Assembly: GCF_014898815.1 (NCBI RefSeq)
Contig: NW_026515544.1
Span: 1,860,001-1,924,000, forward strand
DNA length: 64,000 nt
DNA from: Panonychus citri
Lineage: Eukaryota; Arthropoda; Arachnida; Trombidiformes; Tetranychidae
Reading direction: 5' to 3'
Both the position numbers and the translations under genes were made by a program. The notes below the pieces were generated by a model. The model had not been told where the DNA came from, ran no database searches, and worked only from the letters and a program-made list of their open reading frames with translations. Below are positions 12,640 through 22,435 of the stretch, piece by piece; the first letter of the stretch is position 1; every line of letters begins with the position of its first letter.

Positions 12640-14849
12640 AGAATTTTTTTCTTTTCCTTTTTTTTTTGTTCCACAATTATAATCACAATTAACTAATCAT
12701 GTTCATTCATTTTTGCTTATTAGTTTATTAGTGTTTAGGGAGTATTTTAATTTAGGTTTGTTTGATTTTCCTTTGATTTGTTTTGTTCAATCTTCAATTG
12801 AATCGATTGGATTGAATTGGAAAATTTTCATTAATCACTTGGTTACAATTAATATTCTTAATTTGATTATTTATTGTTTTTCTTTTTTAACTTAATCATC
12901 CATTCAATTGTAATTAATTATGAGATATATTTATAAATCAATGCCAGACAATGATGATGTTACAATTACAATGATTACTCAGCAAAGGCAATGACCATTA
13001 ACTTAATTGTTACATTGATCAAGTCATTGTCGTTACATATGAAATTTGTTGAGATTAACAATTAATAATGAATTATTTATTATAAACCAAAAACCTAATC
13101 AATTTGATCAATAACATTGATAATCAAAATAATTAATATGAAACCATAATGATCATCATAACAACAATTAAGAAGAAAAATGAAAAAAAACTAACAATCA
13201 ATTAATTGATTTAATAGAGGAAAAAAAAGTAAAGTTAATCCAATCAAGTTTAATCAACAACAATCAACAGCAATTTATATATTATCATATTAATACGATA
13301 ACATTGTTTACACTCTCAGAGTCTCAATCTAATGATGATTAAGCTTAATCACAATTAGGTAAATCTGGTTTTATGGGAATAAATTGTTTACCTTATTAAG
13401 CCTTAATATTAATTACAATCATCATCATCATCATCATTAGGTTGATTATAATGTAAAACAATTTAACCGTAAGTTATTTTAATCTAAATGAAGGGTAAAC
13501 TAAATTAATTAATTGTAATTAACAATTGCCATATCCGTTCATAAAGTAATAACAATAATAATAATATTAATCAGTTTCAATCAATTGATGTTAAACAATA
13601 ACAACAATTAACATTTCCAAGTGAAAAAGCTGTTGAAAAGTATTAACTGAAACACACACACACAAACAATTAACTAATCAGTACAAAGAGGAAGAGATTA
13701 AATCATTAATTGTGGATTAGTAAATTAATCCAATGTTACAGGTAAATTACTAAATTCAATGTTACTTTTGTCAATGGAATCATTTTTTGACCTTTATTAT
13801 TGAAATTGAAATGAAAAATTAACAGGAAGAGGATGAAGGAGGTAGTGAGTGAGAGAGAGAGAGATCAGGATGATGACGATGACGATGATGATGATGATAA
13901 AATCTAATGCTATTATCATCATGAAGAGGATAACATATCCATAAATGTATTGATATCCAGGAAACTCAAGAGAATCCGGGAAAGAGATAAAGAGAGAGAG
14001 AGAGAGAGTAAGTGAGTGTGAGTGAGAGTGAGAGAGACTAATGATGACGATAAAAAATAGCTCACTAATGTTCAGAATCTTTGATGATGAAGATGACTAA
14101 CAAACTGCATGATGATAAACTTCCGGTGTGATGCAAAACTTTGATGATTTAGTTAAACCGCCTCAAGGTATATTTTTATTATTATTATAACATATGAAAA
14201 AAAAAGTTATACATTTATGACATTGAATTGTTTACATCATGATTCATGGATGACCAGAGGATGATAATGATTATTATGATGATAACCTTGAAATGATGAC
14301 GATGACAAACACACACACACACAGTCATAAACTCATAGGCACGGAAGATGACAATTCATGATGATGATGACGAGAGTGAGATTATATCACTTAGCTTTTC
14401 ATGATGATAATTTCAACGAACTATTATTTTCTTAATGAATTAGATTTACCTGATTACATGTTTCATGTTACATGTGAATGTTAATTAATCTTCAATTATG
14501 AACATAAAAAGCTAAATGATTAAGTTATTAATTAATTGTCACTCAGATTATCTCATTTCTCATGAAATCATATTACATTAATGATGATAATCATCATCAT
14601 CATGATTAACTTGTCCTGTCCTCAATCAAGGTTATCATCATAATCATCAACATTGACGCGTGCCAATTGCTTGTGAGCATATTAACTAAGTCTCAATGAT
14701 GATAATCATCATCATCATAATCAAATAATAATAAAACTTTTCTAACAATCAACTAATTGTCAACTTATCAATTGACAAATTTGATCCTCCCCTTTGATCA
14801 TGATCATTATTTTTGAATATGATTTGTTTTTTTTTGTCTCATTTATATC
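12640..14849. other. Noncoding DNA between KLF gene and retrotransposon
   Basis: A+T-rich, with AACAATTAA/TTAATTG words, a GA run at about 13995-14008 and GAT clusters. No coding or RNA gene recognised. Its right end (TATC at 14846-14849) is the target-site copy left of the retroelement. Confidence 0.5.
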
Positions 14850-15438
14850 TGTAATGTAAAGAAGAAATTGGAGAAAGAAAATCAAAGGGATATTAATTCC
14901 TCTTTCTTTTTCTCTTTCTTTGATTTAATTTCTCTTTCCTTTTCTCTTTCATTTCTCTTTCTTTTGCTTAATTTTTCTCTTTCTCTGCCTCCTACTTTTC
15001 CCCTACATTTAATTTTCTTAATTAATTAATTGTTGTAAATTTTGGATGGCGCTTATTGTTGTGGTTGTTTTTGTAAACAACATTTGATTTAATTGTTGAT
15101 TGTTGATTAACAACAATAATCCTTTTTAATTAGTTAATTCATTGTTGATGATGATGGTAAACAACAACAACAACAACAACATGGTCAATCAATCATTAGC
15201 TTTTGATGGTGATGGTTCAACTAATTAATTATGTTTGATTTTAATTTAATTTAATAAAGTTAATTTGTTTTAATTTTAAATCAAGTTGATTTAGTTAATT
15301 AATTTAATTTCAGGAATCGATTTGGTTTATTTCCAAGGAAGTGAATTAATTTGGAATTCATATTTGGAAAATTAAACTAATCGTTTCCATTTGCTGAATT
15401 TCTGGCTGTTACTGTTGCTGCTGCTGTCCCACCTTATA
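14850..15438 (+). repeat. 5' LTR
   Basis: Begins TGTAATGTAAAG and ends CCCACCTTATA. The first third is a CTTT-rich pyrimidine region, followed by a GATGGCGC word (about 15045), a CAA microsatellite (about 15165-15179) and an A+T-rich end. It matches the 3' copy at 19540-20128 base for base as far as I can see. The TG start is normal; the TA end differs from the common CA. Confidence 0.92.
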
Positions 15439-15441
15439 AGT

Positions 15442-15471
15442 CGACAGGATTATCATCTGTCGGTGATAATC
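15442..15471 (+). promoter_or_regulatory. Two overlapping inverted repeats in the retroelement leader
   Basis: Directly after the 5' LTR, CGACAG (15442-15447) pairs with CTGTCG (15457-15462). The loop of that hairpin holds GATTATCA (15448-15455), which is complementary to TGATAATC (15464-15471). The two stems are interleaved, giving either mutually exclusive hairpins or a pseudoknot. They occupy the position where a tRNA primer-binding site starting TGG is expected, and no such site is seen. Confidence 0.5.
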
Positions 15472-15594
15472 TTTTGCTGTTACCTGTTACTTTTGTTCAT
15501 TCCTGTTTACTGGATTTTCTCTACTGGTTACTTTTTATTACTAAAGGAATCAGTAGATTAATTGAAGGTAAACGGGTTGAATCATTAGTTAACC

Positions 15595-16467
15595 ATGGCT
15601 GATGATCAATTGGATCAAGATGAATCGATTTCATCACCCGCTGAACAATACTACTACCGAAAACCAATTTATCGACCACGATTAAAGATCTTTACTGGCT
15701 TGAAACCCAATGTTTCAATTGAAAATTGGATTAAACTCTTCGAGTCTGCTGGTGTCCGATACAATTGGTCCGAAGACGAAATGCTGGATCTCCTTAGTGA
15801 GTATCTTGATGAAGACCCTCTAGACTTTTACCTTTGTGAGAGAGATACTTCATCATGGTCTGAAATGAAAATGAAGCTGATCAATCGCTTTGGTATCAAG
15901 ACCGTTGAGCCAATACTCGAATTTCTCCACCTAAAGTTCGATCAATGTAAGGATGTCGTTGACTACTTCGAATCGAAACGACGATTGGCCAATAAAGCTG
16001 GTGTCTCTGAAGATCACGCTGTCACCATCATGATTGATAATCTAACAGGTAGATTACATGATTGTTTTCTTGGACACCGTGTTAAAACTTATGACCAGTT
16101 TTTCACAATCGCTAAAACTGCTGAGAGTCAACTCGCTAGAGGTAATCGTGGCTACCCCAACCAACAAGGTAGAGGTCATGTGAACACTCATCGTCCCAAT
16201 CACCAAGGTAAACCTCGAGGAAATGATAAGAGATCATTTAACAACCATCAACGAGGTCAAGGCCAAAACACCGATAAACCTTTCGTAAAACGTCCACCGA
16301 AAAGCTCTTGTTGGACTTGCATTAATAATGGTAAACCCGATCAGTACCATTGGTCCGAAGATTGTCCAATAAAGAAAGGAAAACAAACCAAGGTCAACTT
16401 CGTTCGAGCTGATGATTCCAACACCAATTCCGCTGATTCCTCCCAACACCAAAATAATTTAAATTAA
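15595..16467 (+). CDS. gag: Retrotransposon Gag
   Basis: 290 residues, starting at an ATG in good context (AACCATGG). The middle part (about residues 40-180) has the Trp/Leu-rich retrotransposon-gag capsid pattern, with ENWIKLFESAG and DPLDFYL segments. A basic, Gln/Gly/Asn-rich stretch follows (about 185-240). The C-terminus has one zinc-knuckle-like motif with CX2CX9HX4C spacing (CWTC...H....C), longer than the canonical CX2CX4HX4C. It forms the virus-like particle that packages element RNA. The stop is preceded immediately by a -1 slippery heptamer. Confidence 0.88.
   Translation: MADDQLDQDESISSPAEQYYYRKPIYRPRLKIFTGLKPNVSIENWIKLFESAGVRYNWSEDEMLDLLSEYLDEDPLDFYLCERDTSSWSEMKMKLINRFGIKTVEPILEFLHLKFDQCKDVVDYFESKRRLANKAGVSEDHAVTIMIDNLTGRLHDCFLGHRVKTYDQFFTIAKTAESQLARGNRGYPNQQGRGHVNTHRPNHQGKPRGNDKRSFNNHQRGQGQNTDKPFVKRPPKSSCWTCINNGKPDQYHWSEDCPIKKGKQTKVNFVRADDSNTNSADSSQHQNNLN
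16458..16464 (+). promoter_or_regulatory. Programmed -1 frameshift slippery site at gag/pol junction
   Basis: T TTA AAT in the gag frame is a perfect X XXY YYZ heptamer directly before the gag TAA (16465-16467). The -1 frame is closed by a TAA at 16455-16457 and opens exactly at this heptamer, then runs without a stop through protease, RT and RNase H to 18419. I see no strong downstream hairpin by eye. Confidence 0.7.
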
Positions 16468-18419
16468 TTGGGAGACTTGAAAACAAACCCTCTCACCTCC
16501 TTATTCCTGGTTTAATCAATGCTGATCCAATCTCTGTACTCTATGACCCAGGCTCTAACATCACTTTAATTAATAAATCAATTGTTGATCAATTGAAGCT
16601 TACATCAATTCAATTTAATGGTTCAAGTTTTTCAACTATGACTGGGGAAGGGGAAATTTCAAGTCTCGCCAAATTTAATTTAACCATTGGATCATTTACT
16701 CACCTTATTTTCGCTTACGTCACCAACCTACTCTGTGTTGATCTTCTGCTGGGATTGGACTTAATTTGGAAGTTCAATCTTAAATGTGACGCTGATTACC
16801 AAATCAAACAAACTCTTGCTGCTCCTGTTGAACCAACAACCATCAAACTGATTCCTCTACCGCTGAAGCTGAATGATAACTTCTATTTGGACCTAAAAAC
16901 CAAATTAGTTGCTGCTGATCAGGTACATGCTGATAGTATCAATCCCGCTATGCTGAAGCTGCTGACAAAATACAAAGGGGTATTTGCTGAAGGGAAATTC
17001 GACATGGGTCAATTAAAAGATGTCGAATGTATCGTCGAATTGGATACTGAAATTCCCATCAATTCGAAACCTTATCGTACTTTACGTGAAGATCGAATTG
17101 TCGCTGAAGTTAAATCTCTGCTGGAAGCAAGGTTGATCCGTCCATCTCACTCATCTTATGCTTCACCTGTTACGTTGGCCTTCAAGAGGGAAGACAACGA
17201 TAAAACCCGCTTCTGCATCGACTATCGTAAACTCAACGATAAGATGCTCGCTGATAAATATCCGATGCCAAGGATTGAGGACATTATTGATTCCCTCTAC
17301 GGGAGTAAGTTCTTTAGTGTCTTCGATATTAGGTCAGGATTTTGGCACATTAAAGTCAGAGAGAAGGACATTCATAAGACCGCCTTTGTCACTCAACATG
17401 GTCATTATGAATGGCTGGTTATGCCGTTTGGATTGAAAAATGCTCCTGCCATCTTTCAAAGGTCAATCCGTAATATCCTGGAGAAACATCAATTGACTAA
17501 ATTTTGTCACAATTATATTGATGACATTATTGTTTTCTCTCCATCTCTCCAAATTCATCTTGACCATCTCTCTCAACTTTTCTCTGCTGTTGCTGCTGAA
17601 AACATAAAATTGAACTTTGAAAAATCAAAATTGTTCCAGACTAATGTGAATTATCTTGGTCATAATTTATCTCAAGATTCGATCAAGCCTCTCCATTCGA
17701 ACATTGATTCAATTCTGAATCTCAAACCACCCAAAAATGTATCAGAGGTTCGACGATTCTTGGGCAAGGTAAATTATAATCGGAAATTCATCAAAAACAT
17801 TACAAAGATTCTGGACCCAATTCATCATCTGCTGAAAAAGGATACAAAGTTCAATTGGACTGCTGATTGTCAAGGATCATTTGATCAAATTAAAACCTTG
17901 TTCACCTCTGATCCAGTGCTAAAAATGTTTAACCCAAATGCTGTGCTGATCCTAGAAACCGATGCTAGTCGTATTGGTCTAGGTGCTGTTCTGAAACAAC
18001 CGGATGAGAACAATAAGCTACACCCGATTGGATACTTTTCCAAAAAGCTAACAGTTCATCAAGTTAACTATCCTGTAACTCATCTCGAGTGTCTCGCTAT
18101 TGTTGAAGCTGTTAAGTTCTGGCACCACTATTTGTATGATCGCAAGTTCACCGTCATCACTGATCATATCGCTCTTAAGGCCATTCACAAGATCAAAGAG
18201 CCAAATAGTCGGTTATTTACCTGGTCATTCTTCCTCTCTCAATATGACTTTGAGGTCAAGTATCGTCCTGGTAAAGAGAACGTGGAAGCTGATTATCTCT
18301 CAAGAGATCCTGTTGCTGCTGATCCGGTGGATTATCCATTCAAATTGGTGAATTTCATCACTGCTGAAGAAATAAAAGCTGAACAATCTAAAATCAATGA
18401 TATTGATTTACAACACTGA
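16458..18419 (+). CDS. pol: Retrotransposon Pol: protease, reverse transcriptase, RNase H (integrase out of frame)
   Basis: About 650 codons in the -1 frame relative to gag, with no own ATG near the start, so expression as a Gag-Pol fusion is likely. The protease active site reads YDPGSNITLI (Pro replaces the usual Ser/Thr of D[ST]G), with a later LLLGLDLI flap-end motif. RT has FCIDYRKLN, the MPFGLKNAP block and the YIDD catalytic motif. RNase H shows the expected acidic residues in ETDASRIGLG, LECLAIVEA and VITDH. The frame stops with TGA at 18417-18419 just before the integrase zinc domain, whereas in intact family members pol runs on into integrase. Confidence 0.9.
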   Translation, partial: FKLIGRLENKPSHLLIPGLINADPISVLYDPGSNITLINKSIVDQLKLTSIQFNGSSFSTMTGEGEISSLAKFNLTIGSFTHLIFAYVTNLLCVDLLLGLDLIWKFNLKCDADYQIKQTLAAPVEPTTIKLIPLPLKLNDNFYLDLKTKLVAADQVHADSINPAMLKLLTKYKGVFAEGKFDMGQLKDVECIVELDTEIPINSKPYRTLREDRIVAEVKSLLEARLIRPSHSSYASPVTLAFKREDNDKTRFCIDYRKLNDKMLADKYPMPRIEDIIDSLYGSKFFSVFDIRSGFWHIKVREKDIHKTAFVTQHGHYEWLVMPFGLKNAPAIFQRSIRNILEKHQLTKFCHNYIDDIIVFSPSLQIHLDHLSQLFSAVAAENIKLNFEKSKLFQTNVNYLGHNLSQDSIKPLHSNIDSILNLKPPKNVSEVRRFLGKVNYNRKFIKNITKILDPIHHLLKKDTKFNWTADCQGSFDQIKTLFTSDPVLKMFNPNAVLILETDASRIGLGAVLKQPDENNKLHPIGYFSKKLTVHQVNYPVTHLECLAIVEAVKFWHHYLYDRKFTVITDHIALKAIHKIKEPNSRLFTWSFFLSQYDFEVKYRPGKENVEADYLSRDPVAADPVDYPFKLVNFITAEEIKAEQSKINDIDLQH

Positions 18420-19491
18420 TGAAACCGGAATACATTACAAGACTGATAAAACGGAAACAGGAAAATAATTTTACCTTTGTCCTTAAGGTATAAGCTGATG
18501 GACGCAGTTCACCAACAATTTGGTCATGTTGGTATACGAAAAATGATAACCATCATAAGCTGGAAATACACATGGACGAAATTAACCGAGGATGTGATTA
18601 ATTTTGTTAAAACTGTAATCCATGTCAATTGGGTAAAACAAGAAGGTCAAAACTAATTGCTGAAATGGGACACTTTGGTCCTGCTGAACCCATTCAAATA
18701 ATTGCTATCGATACTATCTGTGGGCTGGATCGATATGGATCCAAGAAACGCTACATCCATTTTGCTGTTGACCATTTCACTAGATTTGTCTGGGCTATTG
18801 CCTCGAATCACCAAACTGCTGCTGAATTTATATCACTGATTAATAAAGTGATCGCTGATGGTAAACCTGATACCTTGCTAGCTGATAAATACACTGCTAT
18901 AACATCAAATGAATTCGCTGAATATCTGGACCGGATGAAGATTAATATCACTTTCATTCCCAAATCATCACCCCAAAGTAATGGACTTTGTGAGCGTGTT
19001 GGAAACACAATAATCGATAGGATCAGAATCAAAATGATCTCCAACAACTATCGATATGGCTGGGTCAAGTACTTACAACGTACGATCTTTGAGTACAATC
19101 ATACTCCTCATGCTGCCACCAAATTTACTCCATTTTATCTGTTTAATGGAAGTAAACCGAAAACTGTGATGATATTGAATTCCCTGAATTAGATGAAGCT
19201 CGGACTCAAGCTTTCAGAAATTCATTGGATAATCATCGAGCTAACGCTGAGCTTTTCAATCATAAACACGATGACTATAAATTTGCTGATAACGAGATTG
19301 TTTACGTTAAAAATCTTGCTGGGATCAATAAGAGGAAATTAGATCCAAATAGCTGTGGACCATACAGAGTCGCTGGAAAAATTGCTGATAACATTTATAA
19401 CATTGCCATCTCGGAATCACCTCTCAGAATTGAACAGGTTCATTCCAAGCATCTCATTCCAATCAACAAGCTGAAGAGAACCGCTGAATAA
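18418..19491 (+). pseudogene. Retrotransposon integrase region, frame-disrupted
   Basis: Integrase is spread over several frames. The linker after RNase H reads in the +1 frame (from 18418). The HX4H half of the zinc domain (HQQFGH) reads in the RT frame from about 18450. The CX2C half and catalytic core read in a third frame from about 18611 to 19164. The C-terminal part with GPY (SCGPYRV) reads in another frame to 19491. The core has D (IAIDTICG), D (LLADKYTAI, where the usual Asn-Gly after Asp is absent) and E (GLCERVG). At least four frame changes lie near 18417, 18450, 18610 and 19165, three of them next to a run of four A. Confidence 0.8.
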
Positions 19492-19528
19492 CCATAAATT
19501 GTCTCTCCATCTCCCTTTGTTTAACCAT

Positions 19529-19539
19529 AAGGGTGGGGG
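19529..19539 (+). promoter_or_regulatory. Polypurine tract before 3' LTR
   Basis: AAGGGTGGGGG abuts the TG that begins the 3' LTR, as expected for the plus-strand primer of an LTR retroelement. It supports placing the LTR start at 19540. Confidence 0.75.
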
Positions 19540-20128
19540 TGTAATGTAAAGAAGAAATTGGAGAAAGAAAATCAAAGGGATATTAATTCCTCTTTCTTTT
19601 TCTCTTTCTTTGATTTAATTTCTCTTTCCTTTTCTCTTTCATTTCTCTTTCTTTTGCTTAATTTTTCTCTTTCTCTGCCTCCTACTTTTCCCCTACATTT
19701 AATTTTCTTAATTAATTAATTGTTGTAAATTTTGGATGGCGCTTATTGTTGTGGTTGTTTTTGTAAACAACATTTGATTTAATTGTTGATTGTTGATTAA
19801 CAACAATAATCCTTTTTAATTAGTTAATTCATTGTTGATGATGATGGTAAACAACAACAACAACAACAACATGGTCAATCAATCATTAGCTTTTGATGGT
19901 GATGGTTCAACTAATTAATTATGTTTGATTTTAATTTAATTTAATAAAGTTAATTTGTTTTAATTTTAAATCAAGTTGATTTAGTTAATTAATTTAATTT
20001 CAGGAATCGATTTGGTTTATTTCCAAGGAAGTGAATTAATTTGGAATTCATATTTGGAAAATTAAACTAATCGTTTCCATTTGCTGAATTTCTGGCTGTT
20101 ACTGTTGCTGCTGCTGTCCCACCTTATA
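19540..20128 (+). repeat. 3' LTR
   Basis: A 589-bp copy of the 5' LTR with no difference seen by eye. It is followed by TATC, the right-hand target-site copy. Confidence 0.92.
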
Positions 20129-21035
20129 TATCAAATGATTAAAATGATATAATAATAATAATTGACAATCGTTGGGATGATTATCATAATCATCAATCGT
20201 CTTTGATGATGATGAGGATAAAATTGATAACAGAAATTAATCTCATCTCTCTCCTAATCCAATAGATAAACTTGAATGTTAATCTATACAATTAGATTTG
20301 ATTAATCAATTTATCATCATCATGCTTGATTATCATCCCTCATCCTCATCATCTTTGATTGGCAAGGATGAAAAAAAATATACAAGAGGGGATAAAATAA
20401 GAGGATGATACTGATTGGGGGAAATGCTAATCAATCAATTTGATGTTAATCAATATCTTAAATCCTTATAATGATTAGTGGATTTGAATTGATCAATTCA
20501 AAACATTAGACTGAAATAATTAACTTTGAACACTCAATCAGCTGATTGTTGAATATCATCAATGAGAATCATTGATTTAAACATTGAGCACATTAATTAT
20601 CATTTAAGGATATTAATTGCAATTAGTATTGAAATTAAATTACTCTGTGTCTCATCATCATCATGTTTTCATCAATGGGAAAGTTTTCAATTGAACTTTT
20701 TTTTATATTATCAATGAATTAATGAGTTTTAATGAAACTTTTGCTCATTCAATGAATGGAAGGGGAAATTTAATCAAAGACTCAGATAGTTAGTGAGACA
20801 TGAAACTGAAATTTTCACCATATAAAGATAAAAACTCAGGTAAAGGTAAAATTTTCATCTTGATGATGATAATGATGAGGATAACAGGTTGTATCAAGTT
20901 GTTTTATCATCATCAAAGTTTATCAATCTCTGACTCTTTCCCTTATTGGGTTGGGAAGATGATGAAGATGAAAATGATGAGCCAAATGAAAGGGAAACCT
21001 TTCTACCTATTCAGTAACAACATGATAACTTTCAG
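20129..21035. other. Noncoding DNA right of the retrotransposon
   Basis: A+T-rich with GAT/ATC clusters. It ends in a possible splice acceptor (ACTTTCAG at 21028-21035). No coding signal recognised. Confidence 0.45.
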
Positions 21036-21158
21036 CTACCTAGAAACCGGTTTCATCTTCATCCTCATCTTCATCACTTTGGTCTGAACCCTGAATCTTT
21101 TAACAATGATGACCGCTCGATCGATGACCTTAACCCTGACCGTAAGCCTATTAGATAG
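21036..21158 (+). CDS. Possible orphan C-terminal exon, unknown gene
   Basis: After ACTTTCAG, 41 codons are open in phase 0 to a TAG. The last part (FGLNPESFNNDDRSIDDL) is not repeat-like and is richer in G+C than its surroundings. I do not recognise the family and cannot find a partner exon upstream; the retroelement and a long noncoding stretch lie there. It could be the last exon of a gene with a large intron, or chance. Confidence 0.3.
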   Translation, partial: LPRNRFHLHPHLHHFGLNPESFNNDDRSIDDLNPDRKPIR

Positions 21159-21382
21159 ACAACAACATCTAATTTAATCGCTTAACCCAAAATTTGCTCC
21201 TTCACCAAATTCAAGGTCACTATTTTTCTTCTTCTTCTTTCCCATCCTCATCTTCATTATCTTCTTCATCATCTCCATCTTCTTATTATTATATCTTCAT
21301 GTTGTTTCCTTTTCTTTAGATGATGATGATGATTTTCTTTTTCTTATGTGATCATCATCTTCGATTTGATTCAGTTCTCGCC

Positions 21383-21386
<4 letters not shown>

Positions 21387-21419
<33 letters not shown>
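21387..21419. repeat. CT dinucleotide microsatellite
   Basis: An uninterrupted TC run. Confidence 0.9.
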
Positions 21420-21421
<2 letters not shown>

Positions 21422-22036
21422 CTCTTTCTTTACTATCATTATCTTCAATCTTCTCTTTCTTTTTCATCATCATCTTCTTATTTTCCTTTACTTTTTCTCT
21501 CTTGTGAACTAATCATTCATTTGAATTTAATTCTATCTTCTATTCTCATCTATCCATCTTTTTTTCCTTTCTGATTTTTTTCTCTTTTATCTTCATGTCA
21601 ACTTTAATTCTGTTCTGATTATTATTCTTAATCATTGTCACCCATACATGATTAAGTCTTAATCATCTTCATCTCTCTTTTTTCTAGCTTCTTCTCTCGT
21701 CTTGATTTGTCTTTCATTTCCTTTCTCAAGGTTTCTTTGCGTGTCTATCCCATATACCACCCACTGAATAACTTACATGAAGATTATTCAATGATATTGA
21801 CAAACTAATCATTATCGTCATCATCACATGCAAATTTATGAGTCTGAAAAAAAGGTATCACATAAAGTTGAGACATAAAGATGAGGATAATTATGCTAAG
21901 TGATACCAAAGATGAAGATGATAAGGTTCACCCACCACAAAAAAACCTAATCATCTATTGGAAGAGGAGGAGAAAAAGTTTCCATTTAAATTCAGTAATT
22001 AATATTTCTCGTTAATACGAAAGAAGTTACAACGAC

Positions 22037-22041
<5 letters not shown>

Positions 22042-22096
<55 letters not shown>
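22042..22096. repeat. GA dinucleotide microsatellite
   Basis: About 27 uninterrupted AG units, the longest dinucleotide run in the window. Confidence 0.95.
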
Positions 22097-22101
<5 letters not shown>

Positions 22102-22365
22102 TATGAGTGGGTGAGTTTCTTCAGGGTGGATATTAAATCCAATGAATTAATATGAAGTCAAGGTTAAGGGAAGTGGAAACCAAAGGACCAGTCCTGACAC
22201 CGGAAAAGGATAAATAACAAATATATCAAAAGGAATTGATGAGAAATATATACAAAGGAGGAGGATGGAGAGAGGAGGTGGTGGTGGTGTGTAAGTTTCC
22301 ACCATGAGACTTGCAAGTCACTTTCTCATCGGCAAATGTCAGTGATGAATGAGGATGAAAAATTT

Positions 22366-22375
<10 letters not shown>

Positions 22376-22431
<56 letters not shown>
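22376..22431. repeat. CT dinucleotide microsatellite
   Basis: A CT run with a single TT interruption. It lies 280 bp from a GA run of similar length, so the two could pair as inverted repeats in RNA. Confidence 0.95.

Positions 22432-22435
<4 letters not shown>

Larger units (their letters stand above)
14850..20128 (+). mobile_element. Full-length Ty3/gypsy LTR retrotransposon
   Basis: A 5.28-kb element with two 589-bp LTRs that appear identical by eye, flanked by the short direct repeat TATC (14846-14849 and 20129-20132; one base more can be matched if the LTR end is moved). Order inside: leader, gag, then protease, reverse transcriptase and RNase H in the -1 frame, then integrase with a GPY motif. 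This order is typical of Ty3/gypsy (Metaviridae). There is no env ORF and no chromodomain. Identical LTRs imply a recent insertion, yet the integrase region has several frame breaks, so this copy probably cannot supply integrase itself unless the breaks are assembly errors. Confidence 0.93.
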
